From: an uncultured bacterium
Lineage (GTDB): Bacteria; Bacillota; Clostridia; Lachnospirales; Lachnospiraceae
Length of the DNA: 64,000 nucleotides
Direction: 5' to 3'
Assembly (NCBI GenBank): GCA_947175015.1
Contig: CAMWLE010000002.1
Coordinates: 1-64,000, forward strand
How positions within the stretch are numbered: position 1 is the stretch's first letter; the number at the start of each line of letters is the position of its first letter. A program made the translations under genes and the position numbers. The notes beneath the pieces are model-generated. The model did no database searches, was not told the origin of the DNA, and worked only from the letters and a program-made list of their open reading frames with translations. Below, piece by piece: positions 18,056 through 28,107 of this stretch.

Positions 18056-19777
18056 ATGAGTTTTATGGATGAGTTTAATTTCTGGCTGGAAGATGACTAT
18101 TTCGACCAGGACACGAAGAATGAATTGCTTGCCATCCGCAACAATCAGGAAGAAATCGAAGAGAGATTCTACAAAGAGCTGGAATTCGGCACAGGAGGAC
18201 TTCGGGGAATTATTGGTGCCGGTACCAATCGTATGAATCTGTATACAGTCCGTAAGGCAACACAGGGCCTGGCTAACTTTATTGTAAAGAAAGGAACGGA
18301 ATCAAAAGGGGTGGCTATTGCCTATGATTCCAGGAATATGTCACCTGAGTTTGCAGATGAGGCAGCATTGTGCCTGGCGGCGAATGGCATCAAAGCATAT
18401 GTGTTCGACTCTTTGCGGCCTACGCCGGAGCTTTCTTTTGCGCTTCGCACTCTTGGCTGTACAGCGGGAATTGTTGTGACGGCAAGCCATAATCCGCCGG
18501 AGTACAATGGTTATAAGGTATATTGGGAGGATGGTGCGCAGGTTACGGCGCCTTATGATAAGCAGATCATTGAGGAAGTGCAGAGTATAAAGGACTATCA
18601 TACAGTAAAGACTATGCCTAAGGCTGAGGCTCTGGAAAAGGGTATGTATCAGGTGATTGGCAAGGAAATTGACGACGCATATATGGCAGAGCTGAAGAAG
18701 CAGATCATTCATCCTGAAGTGATTGCGGAAATGGCTGATGATATTAAAATTGTATATACACCTCTCTGCGGTACAGGAAATCTTCCGGCAAGGCGTATTT
18801 TGGCAGAGCTTGGCTTTAAGCATGTCTATGTAGTGCCGGAGCAGGAGAATCCCGATCCGAAATTTACCACATTGGATTACCCCAATCCGGAAGATCCGAA
18901 GGCATTTACCTATGCACTTCGTCTGGCGAAGGAAAAGGATGCGGATATTGTGCTTGCCACAGATCCGGATGCGGATCGTCTGGGTGTGTATGCCAAGGAT
19001 ACGAAGACGGGCGAGTATGTGCCGTTTACAGGCAATATGTCCGGTATGCTGATTGCGGAATATATATTAAGAGAGCGTACTGCTACAGGTACCATGCCGG
19101 AAAATCCTGCATTGGTAACTACAATCGTGACCACCAATATGACCAATCCGATTACCAGCGCTTATGGTGTCAAATTGATCGAGGTACTTACGGGATTCAA
19201 ATTTATTGGTGAGCAGATTAAGCTTTTTGAGCAGACCGGCAGCAATCATTATGTGTTTGGCCTGGAAGAGAGCTATGGCTGTCTGGCAGGTACTCATGCA
19301 AGGGATAAAGATGCCATTGTAGCAGTGATGTGCCTTTGTGAGGTGGCTGCTTACTGCAAGAAACAGGGTAAGACACTGTGGGATATGATGTTAGATACTT
19401 ACGAGAAATATGGTTATTATAAGGAGTCACAATATACGATTACTTTGAAGGGAATTGATGGTTCGAGGCAGATTGCGGAAATCATGGATAAGCTTCGCCA
19501 GAATCCGCCGAAAGCTTTCGGGGATTTGAAAGTGTTGAAGTTCAGAGATTATCAAACAGACCGTATTGTCGATATGTCTACGGGCCAGGAAGGGAAGACA
19601 GGCCTGCCAAAGTCCAATGTATTGTATTTTGAACTGCCTGATGATGCTTGGTGCTGTGCACGTCCCTCCGGTACGGAACCGAAGATTAAGTTCTACATGG
19701 GCGTAAAAGGTACCAGCCTCGCAGACGCACAGGCAAGACTTGAGAAATTGACCGAGGATCTGAAAGCAGTACTGTAA
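18056..19777 (+). CDS. phosphoglucomutase/phosphomannomutase
   Basis: 573 aa; GTGGLRG, VVTASHNPPEYNGYKVYW, DPDADRLGV, CARPSGTEPKIKFY. Confidence 0.95.
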   Translation: MSFMDEFNFWLEDDYFDQDTKNELLAIRNNQEEIEERFYKELEFGTGGLRGIIGAGTNRMNLYTVRKATQGLANFIVKKGTESKGVAIAYDSRNMSPEFADEAALCLAANGIKAYVFDSLRPTPELSFALRTLGCTAGIVVTASHNPPEYNGYKVYWEDGAQVTAPYDKQIIEEVQSIKDYHTVKTMPKAEALEKGMYQVIGKEIDDAYMAELKKQIIHPEVIAEMADDIKIVYTPLCGTGNLPARRILAELGFKHVYVVPEQENPDPKFTTLDYPNPEDPKAFTYALRLAKEKDADIVLATDPDADRLGVYAKDTKTGEYVPFTGNMSGMLIAEYILRERTATGTMPENPALVTTIVTTNMTNPITSAYGVKLIEVLTGFKFIGEQIKLFEQTGSNHYVFGLEESYGCLAGTHARDKDAIVAVMCLCEVAAYCKKQGKTLWDMMLDTYEKYGYYKESQYTITLKGIDGSRQIAEIMDKLRQNPPKAFGDLKVLKFRDYQTDRIVDMSTGQEGKTGLPKSNVLYFELPDDAWCCARPSGTEPKIKFYMGVKGTSLADAQARLEKLTEDLKAVL

Positions 19778-19941
19778 TCTCAGGTGCGGAGCAAGAGATT
19801 TGGTTGTTGAGAGTAGTATGATAAGTTCCCTGTTGGACTGTTGTAGTTGTTATGATATGCTGCAAGCATAATGTAGCGGCTATGACAATTGGGCAGGGAA
19901 CTATTTCTATCATGCAGCGGATGGAATATTGAGGAGATGGA

Positions 19942-21285
19942 ATGAAGCTGGGGGATGTAAAGAAAACAGTATATTTTCTGGAGCGTAATGGCTTGAAAAA
20001 AACCTGGTATGCTGTCAGGGAACGGCTGGATGAAAGGAAAGGGCCGCAGTATGAATGGATTCCACCAGCAGAGGCAGAATTGGAGGCACAGCGCAGTCAT
20101 TGGAAGCAGGCATATTTTTCTGTTACATTTAGCATTATAACGCCCGCATATCGAACTGCGGAAAAGTACTTAAGAGAATTGATAGATTCTCTGCAGCGGC
20201 AGACATACCCTCAGTGGGAATTGATATTGGCGGATGCCACAGAGGATGACAGTGTAAGACAGGTGGTGCAGACAATACAGGATTCCCGGATTCGTTATAT
20301 TCATTTGCAGGAAAATGCCGGAATTGCCGGGAATACCAATCAGGCACTTAAGTTTGCCGCAGGAGACTATGTTGGGTTACTGGATCATGATGATGTGCTG
20401 ACGCAGAATGCCTTATATGAGATGGCAGCCCAGATTGAGCAGGGAAAAAAGCAGGGGCGTGAGCTGCAAATGCTCTACTCCGATGAAGATAAATGTAATG
20501 GGGACAGGACGATATATTTTGAACCAAATAAAAAAGAAGACTTTAATCTGGATTTGCTGTTGAGTAATAACTATATCTGTCATTTTCTGGTGATGAAGCG
20601 GGAATTGATGCAGAAGCTGGGGCTTAGATTGGAATATAATGGTGCGCAGGACTATGATCTGGTGCTGCGGGCAGCGGCAGAGCTGCAAGAGAGAGAAGAA
20701 TCCATTGTGCATATTCCCAAGGTGCTCTATCATTGGCGGTGTCATGCGGCTTCCACCGCAGAAAACCCCCGCAGCAAGCTCTATGCTTATGAGGCCGGCC
20801 GCAGAGCAATTCAGGATTTTGTCAATCGGGCAGGGTGGAAGGCAGAAGCGGTGGATACTTCCCATGTAGGATTTTATGCACTGCAATATCAGGGAAGTCT
20901 CTTCCAAAGCAGGCAGGATGTGGGAGCTATAGGAGGCAGAGTGGTACAAAACGGCAGATTGATTGGCGGCAGGATGACGAAAGAGGGAAAGGTCTTCTAT
21001 GAGAATTTGCCGGTGGGGTACAGTGGTTATCTGCACCGGGCGGCGCTGCAGCAGGAGGCGGTTGCTGTGGATATCCGCAATATCCGGGTGCGAGAAGAAT
21101 GTCAGGACATATTCCAACGAATCACAGGGGTTCCATACCAGACGGTTCCGGGGAAAGAGTATTTCGATGCTGCGCTTCTGCCGCAGAATTGCGACTTGAT
21201 ACAAATGAGCCTGGCTCTTTGTGCCGCCATCAGGGAGGCTGGGTATCGTGTTTTGTACTTGCCGGAATGTGCAAAGAAATTCTAA
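19942..21285 (+). CDS. GT2 family glycosyltransferase
   Basis: 447 aa; FSIITPAYRTAEKYLRELIDSLQRQTYPQWELILAD, GLLDHDD, NGAQDYDLVLR. Confidence 0.85.
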   Translation: MKLGDVKKTVYFLERNGLKKTWYAVRERLDERKGPQYEWIPPAEAELEAQRSHWKQAYFSVTFSIITPAYRTAEKYLRELIDSLQRQTYPQWELILADATEDDSVRQVVQTIQDSRIRYIHLQENAGIAGNTNQALKFAAGDYVGLLDHDDVLTQNALYEMAAQIEQGKKQGRELQMLYSDEDKCNGDRTIYFEPNKKEDFNLDLLLSNNYICHFLVMKRELMQKLGLRLEYNGAQDYDLVLRAAAELQEREESIVHIPKVLYHWRCHAASTAENPRSKLYAYEAGRRAIQDFVNRAGWKAEAVDTSHVGFYALQYQGSLFQSRQDVGAIGGRVVQNGRLIGGRMTKEGKVFYENLPVGYSGYLHRAALQQEAVAVDIRNIRVREECQDIFQRITGVPYQTVPGKEYFDAALLPQNCDLIQMSLALCAAIREAGYRVLYLPECAKKF

Positions 21286-21488
21286 GCCAGCATAAAAGGA
21301 CATATCAAACCCTCTTTGGACACGGACTAAGAACTTCCAGGTCTGCTATGCAGAGCTTTTTCACATGGAAGAATGCCAAGTGAGCAAGCTCACTTTGTGC
21401 AGGTATTTTTGCCGCAGATTGTTTGTGCCGCCGTTTGCGGCATGCCGGGAAGTGTTAGGGGGAAATTGAGATAGGAGACACTGAGAGA

Positions 21489-22457
21489 ATGAAGAAGGTA
21501 ACGGTCGTTATTCCTAATTATAATGGGATGAAGTTTATAAGAGAATGCCTGGATGCCGTATTGAATCAGGATGTGGGGACACCGGATTATCAAGTGCTGG
21601 TGGTAGATAATGGCTCGGGGGATGGGAGCCTGGAATTGATTCATTCGCAGTTTCCTCAGGTGCAGACCATTGCGCTTACTTCCAATACCGGTTTCTGTCA
21701 TGCCGTCAATGTGGGAATTCGGGCAGCGAATACGCCATATGTTATATTGCTTAACAATGATACCAGGGTAGCTGTTCACTTTATCAAGGCGTTATATGAT
21801 GCCATAGAAGCAAAGCCGTCTGCCTTTTCTGTCAGTGGGAAGATGCTCATGTGGGACAATCCGGATCGAATTGATGATGCAGGCGACAGATATTGTGTTC
21901 TTGGATGGGCATATGCACGCGGAAAAGGGAAGCCGGCAGCGGATTTTGAAAAATCTTCGGAAATTTTTTCCTCTTGTGGGGGGGCTGCCATTTACAGAAA
22001 AAGTATATTGAATCAAATAGGCCTCTTTGATGAGGCTCATTTTGCGTATTTGGAAGATTTGGATATTGGATATCGTGCAAAATTGCATGGATATAGAAAT
22101 TATTATGAACCTTCTGCGGAAGTCATTCACTATGGGAGCGCCACCAGCGGCTCTCGATATAATACATGGAAGACTTCGTTAGCTGCAGCCAATAGTATCT
22201 ATGTCATTGCGAAAAATATGCCATTGCTGCAGATACTTTGGAATCTGCCCTTTCTTATGTTGGGATTTTTCCTGAAATTTCTTTTCTTTTGTAAAAAGGG
22301 AATGGGAATGATATATGTGAAAGGATTAAGGGATGGCTTCAAAAAATCTTTTGCCAATTCCGGGCATGACAGGAAGCAACAGGGAAAACTGGTAAATTGT
22401 CTCGCTATTCAATGGCAGCTTTATCTCAATGCCTTTAGAATTCTTAAGAAATATTAA
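21489..22457 (+). CDS. GT2 family glycosyltransferase
   Basis: 322 aa; TVVIPNYNGMKFIRECLDAVL, VVDNGSGDGS, LLNNDTRV, YLEDLDIGYR. Confidence 0.9.
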   Translation: MKKVTVVIPNYNGMKFIRECLDAVLNQDVGTPDYQVLVVDNGSGDGSLELIHSQFPQVQTIALTSNTGFCHAVNVGIRAANTPYVILLNNDTRVAVHFIKALYDAIEAKPSAFSVSGKMLMWDNPDRIDDAGDRYCVLGWAYARGKGKPAADFEKSSEIFSSCGGAAIYRKSILNQIGLFDEAHFAYLEDLDIGYRAKLHGYRNYYEPSAEVIHYGSATSGSRYNTWKTSLAAANSIYVIAKNMPLLQILWNLPFLMLGFFLKFLFFCKKGMGMIYVKGLRDGFKKSFANSGHDRKQQGKLVNCLAIQWQLYLNAFRILKKY

Positions 22458-22519
22458 GAAACAACTTCATAAATTCCTAAGTTGCACTTTTTATAATAAT
22501 ATAGTAAGGTATATTTCAG

Positions 22520-23935
22520 GTGGCGCTTATGATAAAAGACAATCAGAAAGTATTCAACCGCTTAATGGTGGTTGCGGATGCTGCTATTACAGCAACATCG
22601 CTCATGTCAGCCTATTTTTTTAAATTTTATATTTTAAATGATGGGCCGGGTGTGGGGGTGCTTCCGGCAGGCGATTACCTTATGCTGCTGCCATTTCTGG
22701 TTCCCATGTACATGTTGTTGTATTATGCCAATGATGTATACTCGCCCAAGCGGACAGTGCGGCGGCGATTTGAAATTTATGGAATCATTAAGGCGAATAC
22801 CATCGGAATCATGGCATTGATTATTATTTTATATATGATCATCCGTGAGATTAATTTTTCTCGCTCTGTGATGGCGTTTTTTTATGTTTTTAATGTTTTT
22901 TTAACGTCCTGTTTTCGATTGGCTCTGCGCAAGGGGCTGCGCACGATTCGGTCCAAAGGTTATAACCTGAAGCATATTTTGCTGGTGGGGTATTCGCGGG
23001 CTGCGGAAGAATATATTGACAGACTTATGGACAATCCTCAGTGGGGATATGTGGCATGTGGGATTCTGGACAATCATATTCCGGCAGGTACGCTTTACAA
23101 AGGAGTAAAGGTACTTGGCAGTTTGGGAAATCTTGAAATTATTCTGCCGGAGAATAAGATGGATGAGATTGCGATTACATTATCGCTGAAGGATTATGAT
23201 TATTTGGAAAGTATTGTGTCTACCTGTGAAAAATCGGGAGTACACACAAAATTTATTCCCGATTACAACAGCCTGATTCCCAGTAAGCCTTATACAGAGG
23301 ATTTAATGGGGCTTCCGGTAGTGAATATCAGGTATGTTCCTCTGACGAATACCGGGAATATTTTTTTAAAACGTGTGATGGACATTGTGGGGGCCCTGGT
23401 GGGAATCGTAATTACCTCACCTGTCATGTTAGCTGCTGCGTTGCTGATAAAGCTTACCAGCCGCGGGCCTGTTATTTTCAAGCAGGAGAGGGTTGGACTC
23501 CATAACAGCTCTTTTTACATGTACAAGTTCCGCAGTATGGAGCTGCAGTCTCCCAAGGAGGAAAAGAAAGCCTGGACCGTGAAGGATGATCCCAGAGTGA
23601 CTGCTGTGGGGAAATTTTTGAGGCGCACCAGTTTAGATGAGCTTCCTCAGTTGTTCAACATCTTAAAGGGTGATATGAGTCTGGTGGGGCCCAGACCGGA
23701 AAGGCCGCTTTTTGTGGAGAAGTTTAAAGAAGAAATTCCCAGGTATATGGTAAAACATCAGGTAAGGCCAGGGCTTACAGGATGGGCACAGGTAAATGGT
23801 TTGCGGGGGGATACTTCCATTCGGAAACGGGTTGAATATGATATATATTATATTGAAAATTGGACCATATGGTTTGATCTTAAGATAATCCTGATGACAT
23901 TTTTTACAGGATTTATCAACAAAAATGCGTACTGA
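22520..23935 (+). CDS. undecaprenyl-phosphate sugar phosphotransferase (polyprenyl glycosylphosphotransferase)
   Basis: 471 aa; N-terminal TM region and C-terminal KRVMDIVGALVGIVI ... FKQERVGLHNSSFYMYKFRSM ... RRTSLDELPQLFNILKGDMSLVGPRPE. Confidence 0.95.
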   Translation: MALMIKDNQKVFNRLMVVADAAITATSLMSAYFFKFYILNDGPGVGVLPAGDYLMLLPFLVPMYMLLYYANDVYSPKRTVRRRFEIYGIIKANTIGIMALIIILYMIIREINFSRSVMAFFYVFNVFLTSCFRLALRKGLRTIRSKGYNLKHILLVGYSRAAEEYIDRLMDNPQWGYVACGILDNHIPAGTLYKGVKVLGSLGNLEIILPENKMDEIAITLSLKDYDYLESIVSTCEKSGVHTKFIPDYNSLIPSKPYTEDLMGLPVVNIRYVPLTNTGNIFLKRVMDIVGALVGIVITSPVMLAAALLIKLTSRGPVIFKQERVGLHNSSFYMYKFRSMELQSPKEEKKAWTVKDDPRVTAVGKFLRRTSLDELPQLFNILKGDMSLVGPRPERPLFVEKFKEEIPRYMVKHQVRPGLTGWAQVNGLRGDTSIRKRVEYDIYYIENWTIWFDLKIILMTFFTGFINKNAY

Positions 23936-23950
23936 TAAGGAGAAGGGATT

Positions 23951-25027
23951 ATGGCAGCGAGAAGAACGAGAGGAAATCAAAAGGGAAAAATTATTTTATT
24001 TGCTGTGGAGATTGTCATTATCATTTTTATGGTGGTGGTTTTGTATCTGGTGATGAACAGCAAGGCCGGGGAAGGACCCAAGTTGTCCAATTTGGACCCG
24101 ACAGTGGTGGAGATACATGATGAGGTGAAGCAGCAGACAGAAGAGGGCGGTACCATGCATGGCTATATGAATATCGCATTGTTTGGTCTGGATGCGGAGA
24201 CGGACAGCCAGCTTTTCAGCAACAGCAGAAGTGATGCTACTATGATTGCCAGCATTAACCTTGACACAGGGGATATTAAACTGGTCAGTGTATATCGGGA
24301 TACTTATTTGAATATTGGTACGGATAAATATCAGAAGTGCAATGCAGCCTATTCTTTTGGAGGTGCAGAGCAGGCAGTTAAGATGCTGAATATGAACCTG
24401 GATATGAATATCACCAATTTCGTTGCAGTGGGTTATAAAGGTTTGAGCAGTGTTATTGACGGATTGGGCGGTGTTTATGTGGATGTTGACAGCGAAGAAA
24501 TCAAGCATATCAATAATTATCAAATTGGTGTGGCAAATGTACTGAAATGTGATTATACACCGGTTGAAAACACAGGATACCAGTTATTGAATGGTTTACA
24601 GGCATCAGCGTATTGCCGTATACGTCAAACCGCAGGCAGCGATTTTCAGCGTACTGCCCGCCAGAGGGAAGTGCTGAAGGCGATTGAAGAGCAGGCTAAG
24701 AAAACGGATTTGGCTACTTTGACGAAGGTATTCAACGATTGCATAGGTAATATTTATACCAGCCTTGATTCTAAAGAGATTCTGGAGTTGCTGAAAAATA
24801 TCGGTAATTATAGAATTGTGGAGGAAGATGGCTTCCCGCAGGAAAATATGCGTGGGAATGCAAATGTTGGAGCTTATGGTGCCTGTGTTATCCCTACAAG
24901 CCTGGAGGAGAATGTGGTGTGGCTGCATCAATTCCTGTTTGATGATCAGGACTATACAGTTACGGACAGTGTAAAGGAATACAGTCAGAAAATCAAGTCG
25001 GATACAGCTGCATATCTTCAAAAATAA
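23951..25027 (+). CDS. LytR-CpsA-Psr (LCP) family protein
   Basis: 358 aa, N-terminal TM; NIALFGLDAE, RSDATMIASINL, VSVYRDTYLNIG, GLQASAYCRIRQTAGSDFQRTARQREVL. Confidence 0.92.
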   Translation: MAARRTRGNQKGKIILFAVEIVIIIFMVVVLYLVMNSKAGEGPKLSNLDPTVVEIHDEVKQQTEEGGTMHGYMNIALFGLDAETDSQLFSNSRSDATMIASINLDTGDIKLVSVYRDTYLNIGTDKYQKCNAAYSFGGAEQAVKMLNMNLDMNITNFVAVGYKGLSSVIDGLGGVYVDVDSEEIKHINNYQIGVANVLKCDYTPVENTGYQLLNGLQASAYCRIRQTAGSDFQRTARQREVLKAIEEQAKKTDLATLTKVFNDCIGNIYTSLDSKEILELLKNIGNYRIVEEDGFPQENMRGNANVGAYGACVIPTSLEENVVWLHQFLFDDQDYTVTDSVKEYSQKIKSDTAAYLQK

Positions 25028-25106
25028 GATGTATTGGGGTGAAATGTATGGGAAGGGGGCTTTTGGCTCCCTTTCTTGAATTGTCGTTTCTACGGATTTT
25101 CATCAG

Positions 25107-26051
25107 ATGAAAAAGGGGTGTGGCTATTTGAAGATTGATGTGATTATTCCCACATATAAACCAGATAAGGCACTTTTCCGTCTTTTGGATAGCCTGGAGA
25201 GGCAAACAGTGCCGGTTCATAGTATTATTCTAATGAACACAGGAAAAAAGTATTTTGAGCAACTGGTATCCGGAAGTGGTTTTGAACATAAGTACCCCAA
25301 TGTCAGGGTGTATCATATATCTAAGAGAGAATTTGATCATGGAAGAACAAGACATCAGGGGGTGCAGTATGCACATGGGGATGTTTTTCTGATGATGACC
25401 CAGGATGCAAGACCTGTGAACCAATATCTTGTGGAGCGATTGACCAAAGCTTTGAAGAAAAATGTGGCAGTGGCTTATGCCAGACAATTACCCGCAGGGA
25501 ATACTTCGGAATATGAGAAAATATCCAGGGCATTTAATTATCCGGAGAAATCTCAGGTAAAAACAGCAGCGGATCTGGAGAGGCTGGGCATCAAAACCTT
25601 TTTCTGCTCCAATGTATGTGCTGCGTATCGTAGAGATATCTATGAGGAATCAGGCGGATTTATCAGGCATACAATTTTTAATGAGGATATGATATATGCC
25701 GCAGGTGCCATTGAGCGAGGATATGGGATAGCCTATGTGGCCGAGGCCGAAGTGGTGCATTCTCATAATTACTCTAATTGGATGCAGCTACGGCGCAATT
25801 TTGACCTGGGAGTATCGCAGGCAGATCATCCGGAGGTATTTGGGGGTGTGGCATCAGAAGCGGAAGGGAAGAAGCTGGTAAAAGCGGCATGGAAGTATCT
25901 TAAAAAAAGAAAGTGTTTGTATCAATTTCCTGGCTTTTGCCTCCAATGCGGTTTCAAATATGCAGGGTATTTTCTGGGAAAGCATTATAAGTGCATTCCA
26001 AAGAGCTTAATAATGCGCATTACGACGAACAAAGAATATTGGAGACTTTAA
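25107..26051 (+). CDS. GT2 family (rhamnosyltransferase-like) glycosyltransferase
   Basis: 314 aa; DVIIPTYKPDKALFRLLDSLERQT, FDHGRTRHQGVQYAHGDVFLMMTQDA. Confidence 0.9.
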   Translation: MKKGCGYLKIDVIIPTYKPDKALFRLLDSLERQTVPVHSIILMNTGKKYFEQLVSGSGFEHKYPNVRVYHISKREFDHGRTRHQGVQYAHGDVFLMMTQDARPVNQYLVERLTKALKKNVAVAYARQLPAGNTSEYEKISRAFNYPEKSQVKTAADLERLGIKTFFCSNVCAAYRRDIYEESGGFIRHTIFNEDMIYAAGAIERGYGIAYVAEAEVVHSHNYSNWMQLRRNFDLGVSQADHPEVFGGVASEAEGKKLVKAAWKYLKKRKCLYQFPGFCLQCGFKYAGYFLGKHYKCIPKSLIMRITTNKEYWRL

Positions 26052-26129
26052 AACAGTCTCGGAACGGAAGGGCGCTGAAGTGCAGAGACGGAACTTGAAA
26101 TAAAACAGAACTTAAAATAGGAGGATATT

Positions 26130-27980
26130 ATGTGCGGAATTGTAGGTTATATCGGTAAAGAATTGTCTGCTCAGGCGGCACCAATTATCTTGGATGGATT
26201 GGCAAAACTGGAATACAGGGGGTATGATTCTGCGGGTATGGCGATATATGACGGAGAAAAAATTAATACCCGGAAAGCCATCGGGCGGCTGAAGATTCTG
26301 GAAAATCTCACCAGAGGGGGAGAAGATATGCCGGGGGCAGCGGGAATCGGACATACCAGATGGGCAAGTCATGGAGCTCCCAGTGATATCAACGCCCATC
26401 CTCATACGAATGCCGCAGGAACCATTGCGGTTGTACACAATGGTATTATTGAAAATTACATTTCTTTGAAAAAGAAACTGGCTAACAAGGGATTTCAATT
26501 TGTATCAGAGACAGATACGGAAGTATTGGCTCATCTGTTGGAATACTATTACAAGGGAAATCCGCTGGAAGCCATCACAAAGGTGCTTCATCGTGTAGAG
26601 GGAGCCTATGCGTTGGGAATTATGTTTGCGGATCATCCTGAAGAAATTTATGCCGCGCGTAAGGACAGCCCGTTGATTGTGGGACAAAATGAGTCCGGCA
26701 GCTTTATCGCCTCAGATGTTCCGGCCATTCTGAAATATACCAGAACAGTTTATTATATGGACAATCAGGAAGTAGCGGCGCTTCGTGGAGATGGTCTGCG
26801 CTTTTATTCGTTGGATGAGGAGGAAGTAGAGAAAGAGCCTGTCACCATAGATTGGGACTCAGATGCCGCAGAAAAAGCAGGCTATGAGCATTTTATGTTA
26901 AAGGAAATGTATGAGCAGCCTAAGACCATCATAGATACCATTTCTCCCAGGCTTCAGGGGACGAAAGGGAATGTGAGTGATATTGTGATAGAAGAGCTGC
27001 ATATGACAGATGAGGAACTTCGGGCAGTACAAAAGATACACATTGTTGCCTGCGGTTCTGCTTATCATGCAGGTGTCACCGGAAAATATGTATTGGAGGG
27101 ACTGGCGCGGATTCCTGTGGAAGTGGATTTGGCAAGTGAATTCCGTTATCGTAATCCGATTCTGGGAGAGGGCAGTTTGGTGATTGTTATCAGTCAGTCA
27201 GGAGAAACCGCAGACACCATGGCGGCGCTGCGTGATTCCAAAGCCAAAGGTTACAAGGTGCTTGGTATTGTAAATGTGGTGGGGAGTTCCATTGCCAGAG
27301 AAGCCGATGCCTGCCTGTACACCTGGGCCGGCCCGGAGATTGCCGTAGCAACCACCAAGGCATATAGCGCGCAGTTGGCGGCGCTCTATTTGCTGGCGAT
27401 GAAATTTGCAAGAGTCAGAGGACTGATGTCTGATGAGGTATTTGCAGGACTTTTGGCCGACTTGCGCCGCCTCCCGGATCAGATTGAATTGCTTCTGGCA
27501 CAGAAACAGTCCATACAGCATTTCGCTAATCGTTATCTGGGTGCAAGGGACATCTTCTTTATCGGCAGGGGCATTGATTATGCTATTTCTCTGGAAGGTT
27601 CCCTGAAATTAAAGGAGATTTCTTATATTCATTCGGAGGCATATGCGGCAGGCGAATTAAAGCATGGCACCATTTCACTGATAGAGGATGGGACATTGGT
27701 GGTGGCGGTATCCACACAGCCGGAACTGTATCAGAAGACCATAAGCAATATTCAGGAGGTAAAGGCAAGGGGAGCATTTGTCATGGCAGTGACAAATGAA
27801 GAGAATAAGGCAATGGAAAAAGTGTCAGATTATGTGGTATCCATTCCGGAGACCAATCCATATTTCGCCAATTCACTTGCCATTATTCCATTACAACTTT
27901 TTGCATACTATGTTGCAGTGGGCAGGGGATGCGATGTGGATAAACCAAGAAACCTGGCGAAATCCGTAACGATAGAATGA
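26130..27980 (+). CDS. glmS: glutamine--fructose-6-phosphate aminotransferase (isomerizing)
   Basis: 616 aa; MCGIVGYIG, LEYRGYDSAG, HTRWASHGAPSDINAHPH, SQSGETADT, C-terminal DKPRNLAKSVTIE. Confidence 0.97.
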   Translation: MCGIVGYIGKELSAQAAPIILDGLAKLEYRGYDSAGMAIYDGEKINTRKAIGRLKILENLTRGGEDMPGAAGIGHTRWASHGAPSDINAHPHTNAAGTIAVVHNGIIENYISLKKKLANKGFQFVSETDTEVLAHLLEYYYKGNPLEAITKVLHRVEGAYALGIMFADHPEEIYAARKDSPLIVGQNESGSFIASDVPAILKYTRTVYYMDNQEVAALRGDGLRFYSLDEEEVEKEPVTIDWDSDAAEKAGYEHFMLKEMYEQPKTIIDTISPRLQGTKGNVSDIVIEELHMTDEELRAVQKIHIVACGSAYHAGVTGKYVLEGLARIPVEVDLASEFRYRNPILGEGSLVIVISQSGETADTMAALRDSKAKGYKVLGIVNVVGSSIAREADACLYTWAGPEIAVATTKAYSAQLAALYLLAMKFARVRGLMSDEVFAGLLADLRRLPDQIELLLAQKQSIQHFANRYLGARDIFFIGRGIDYAISLEGSLKLKEISYIHSEAYAAGELKHGTISLIEDGTLVVAVSTQPELYQKTISNIQEVKARGAFVMAVTNEENKAMEKVSDYVVSIPETNPYFANSLAIIPLQLFAYYVAVGRGCDVDKPRNLAKSVTIE

Positions 27981-28107
27981 GAGAAAATCCTCATTTCCTT
28001 CACTCTTCACAATCCTTTCAAAAGAAAAACACATTTTTGTCACAATTTCGAGATATACTGTGTTCATCAAAGGAAATGAAACAGTATTTTTCGAGGAGGT
28101 AATCGCT

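Noticed and set aside
19822-19904. Distant inverted repeat agttccctg...cagggaact after the phosphohexomutase
   Set aside because: Short arms with a long loop; weak evidence for a terminator.
21378-21395. AAGTGAG-caag-CTCACTT palindrome between two glycosyltransferase genes
   Set aside because: Short 7-bp stem with a weak T-run; could be chance or a weak terminator; not enough to call.
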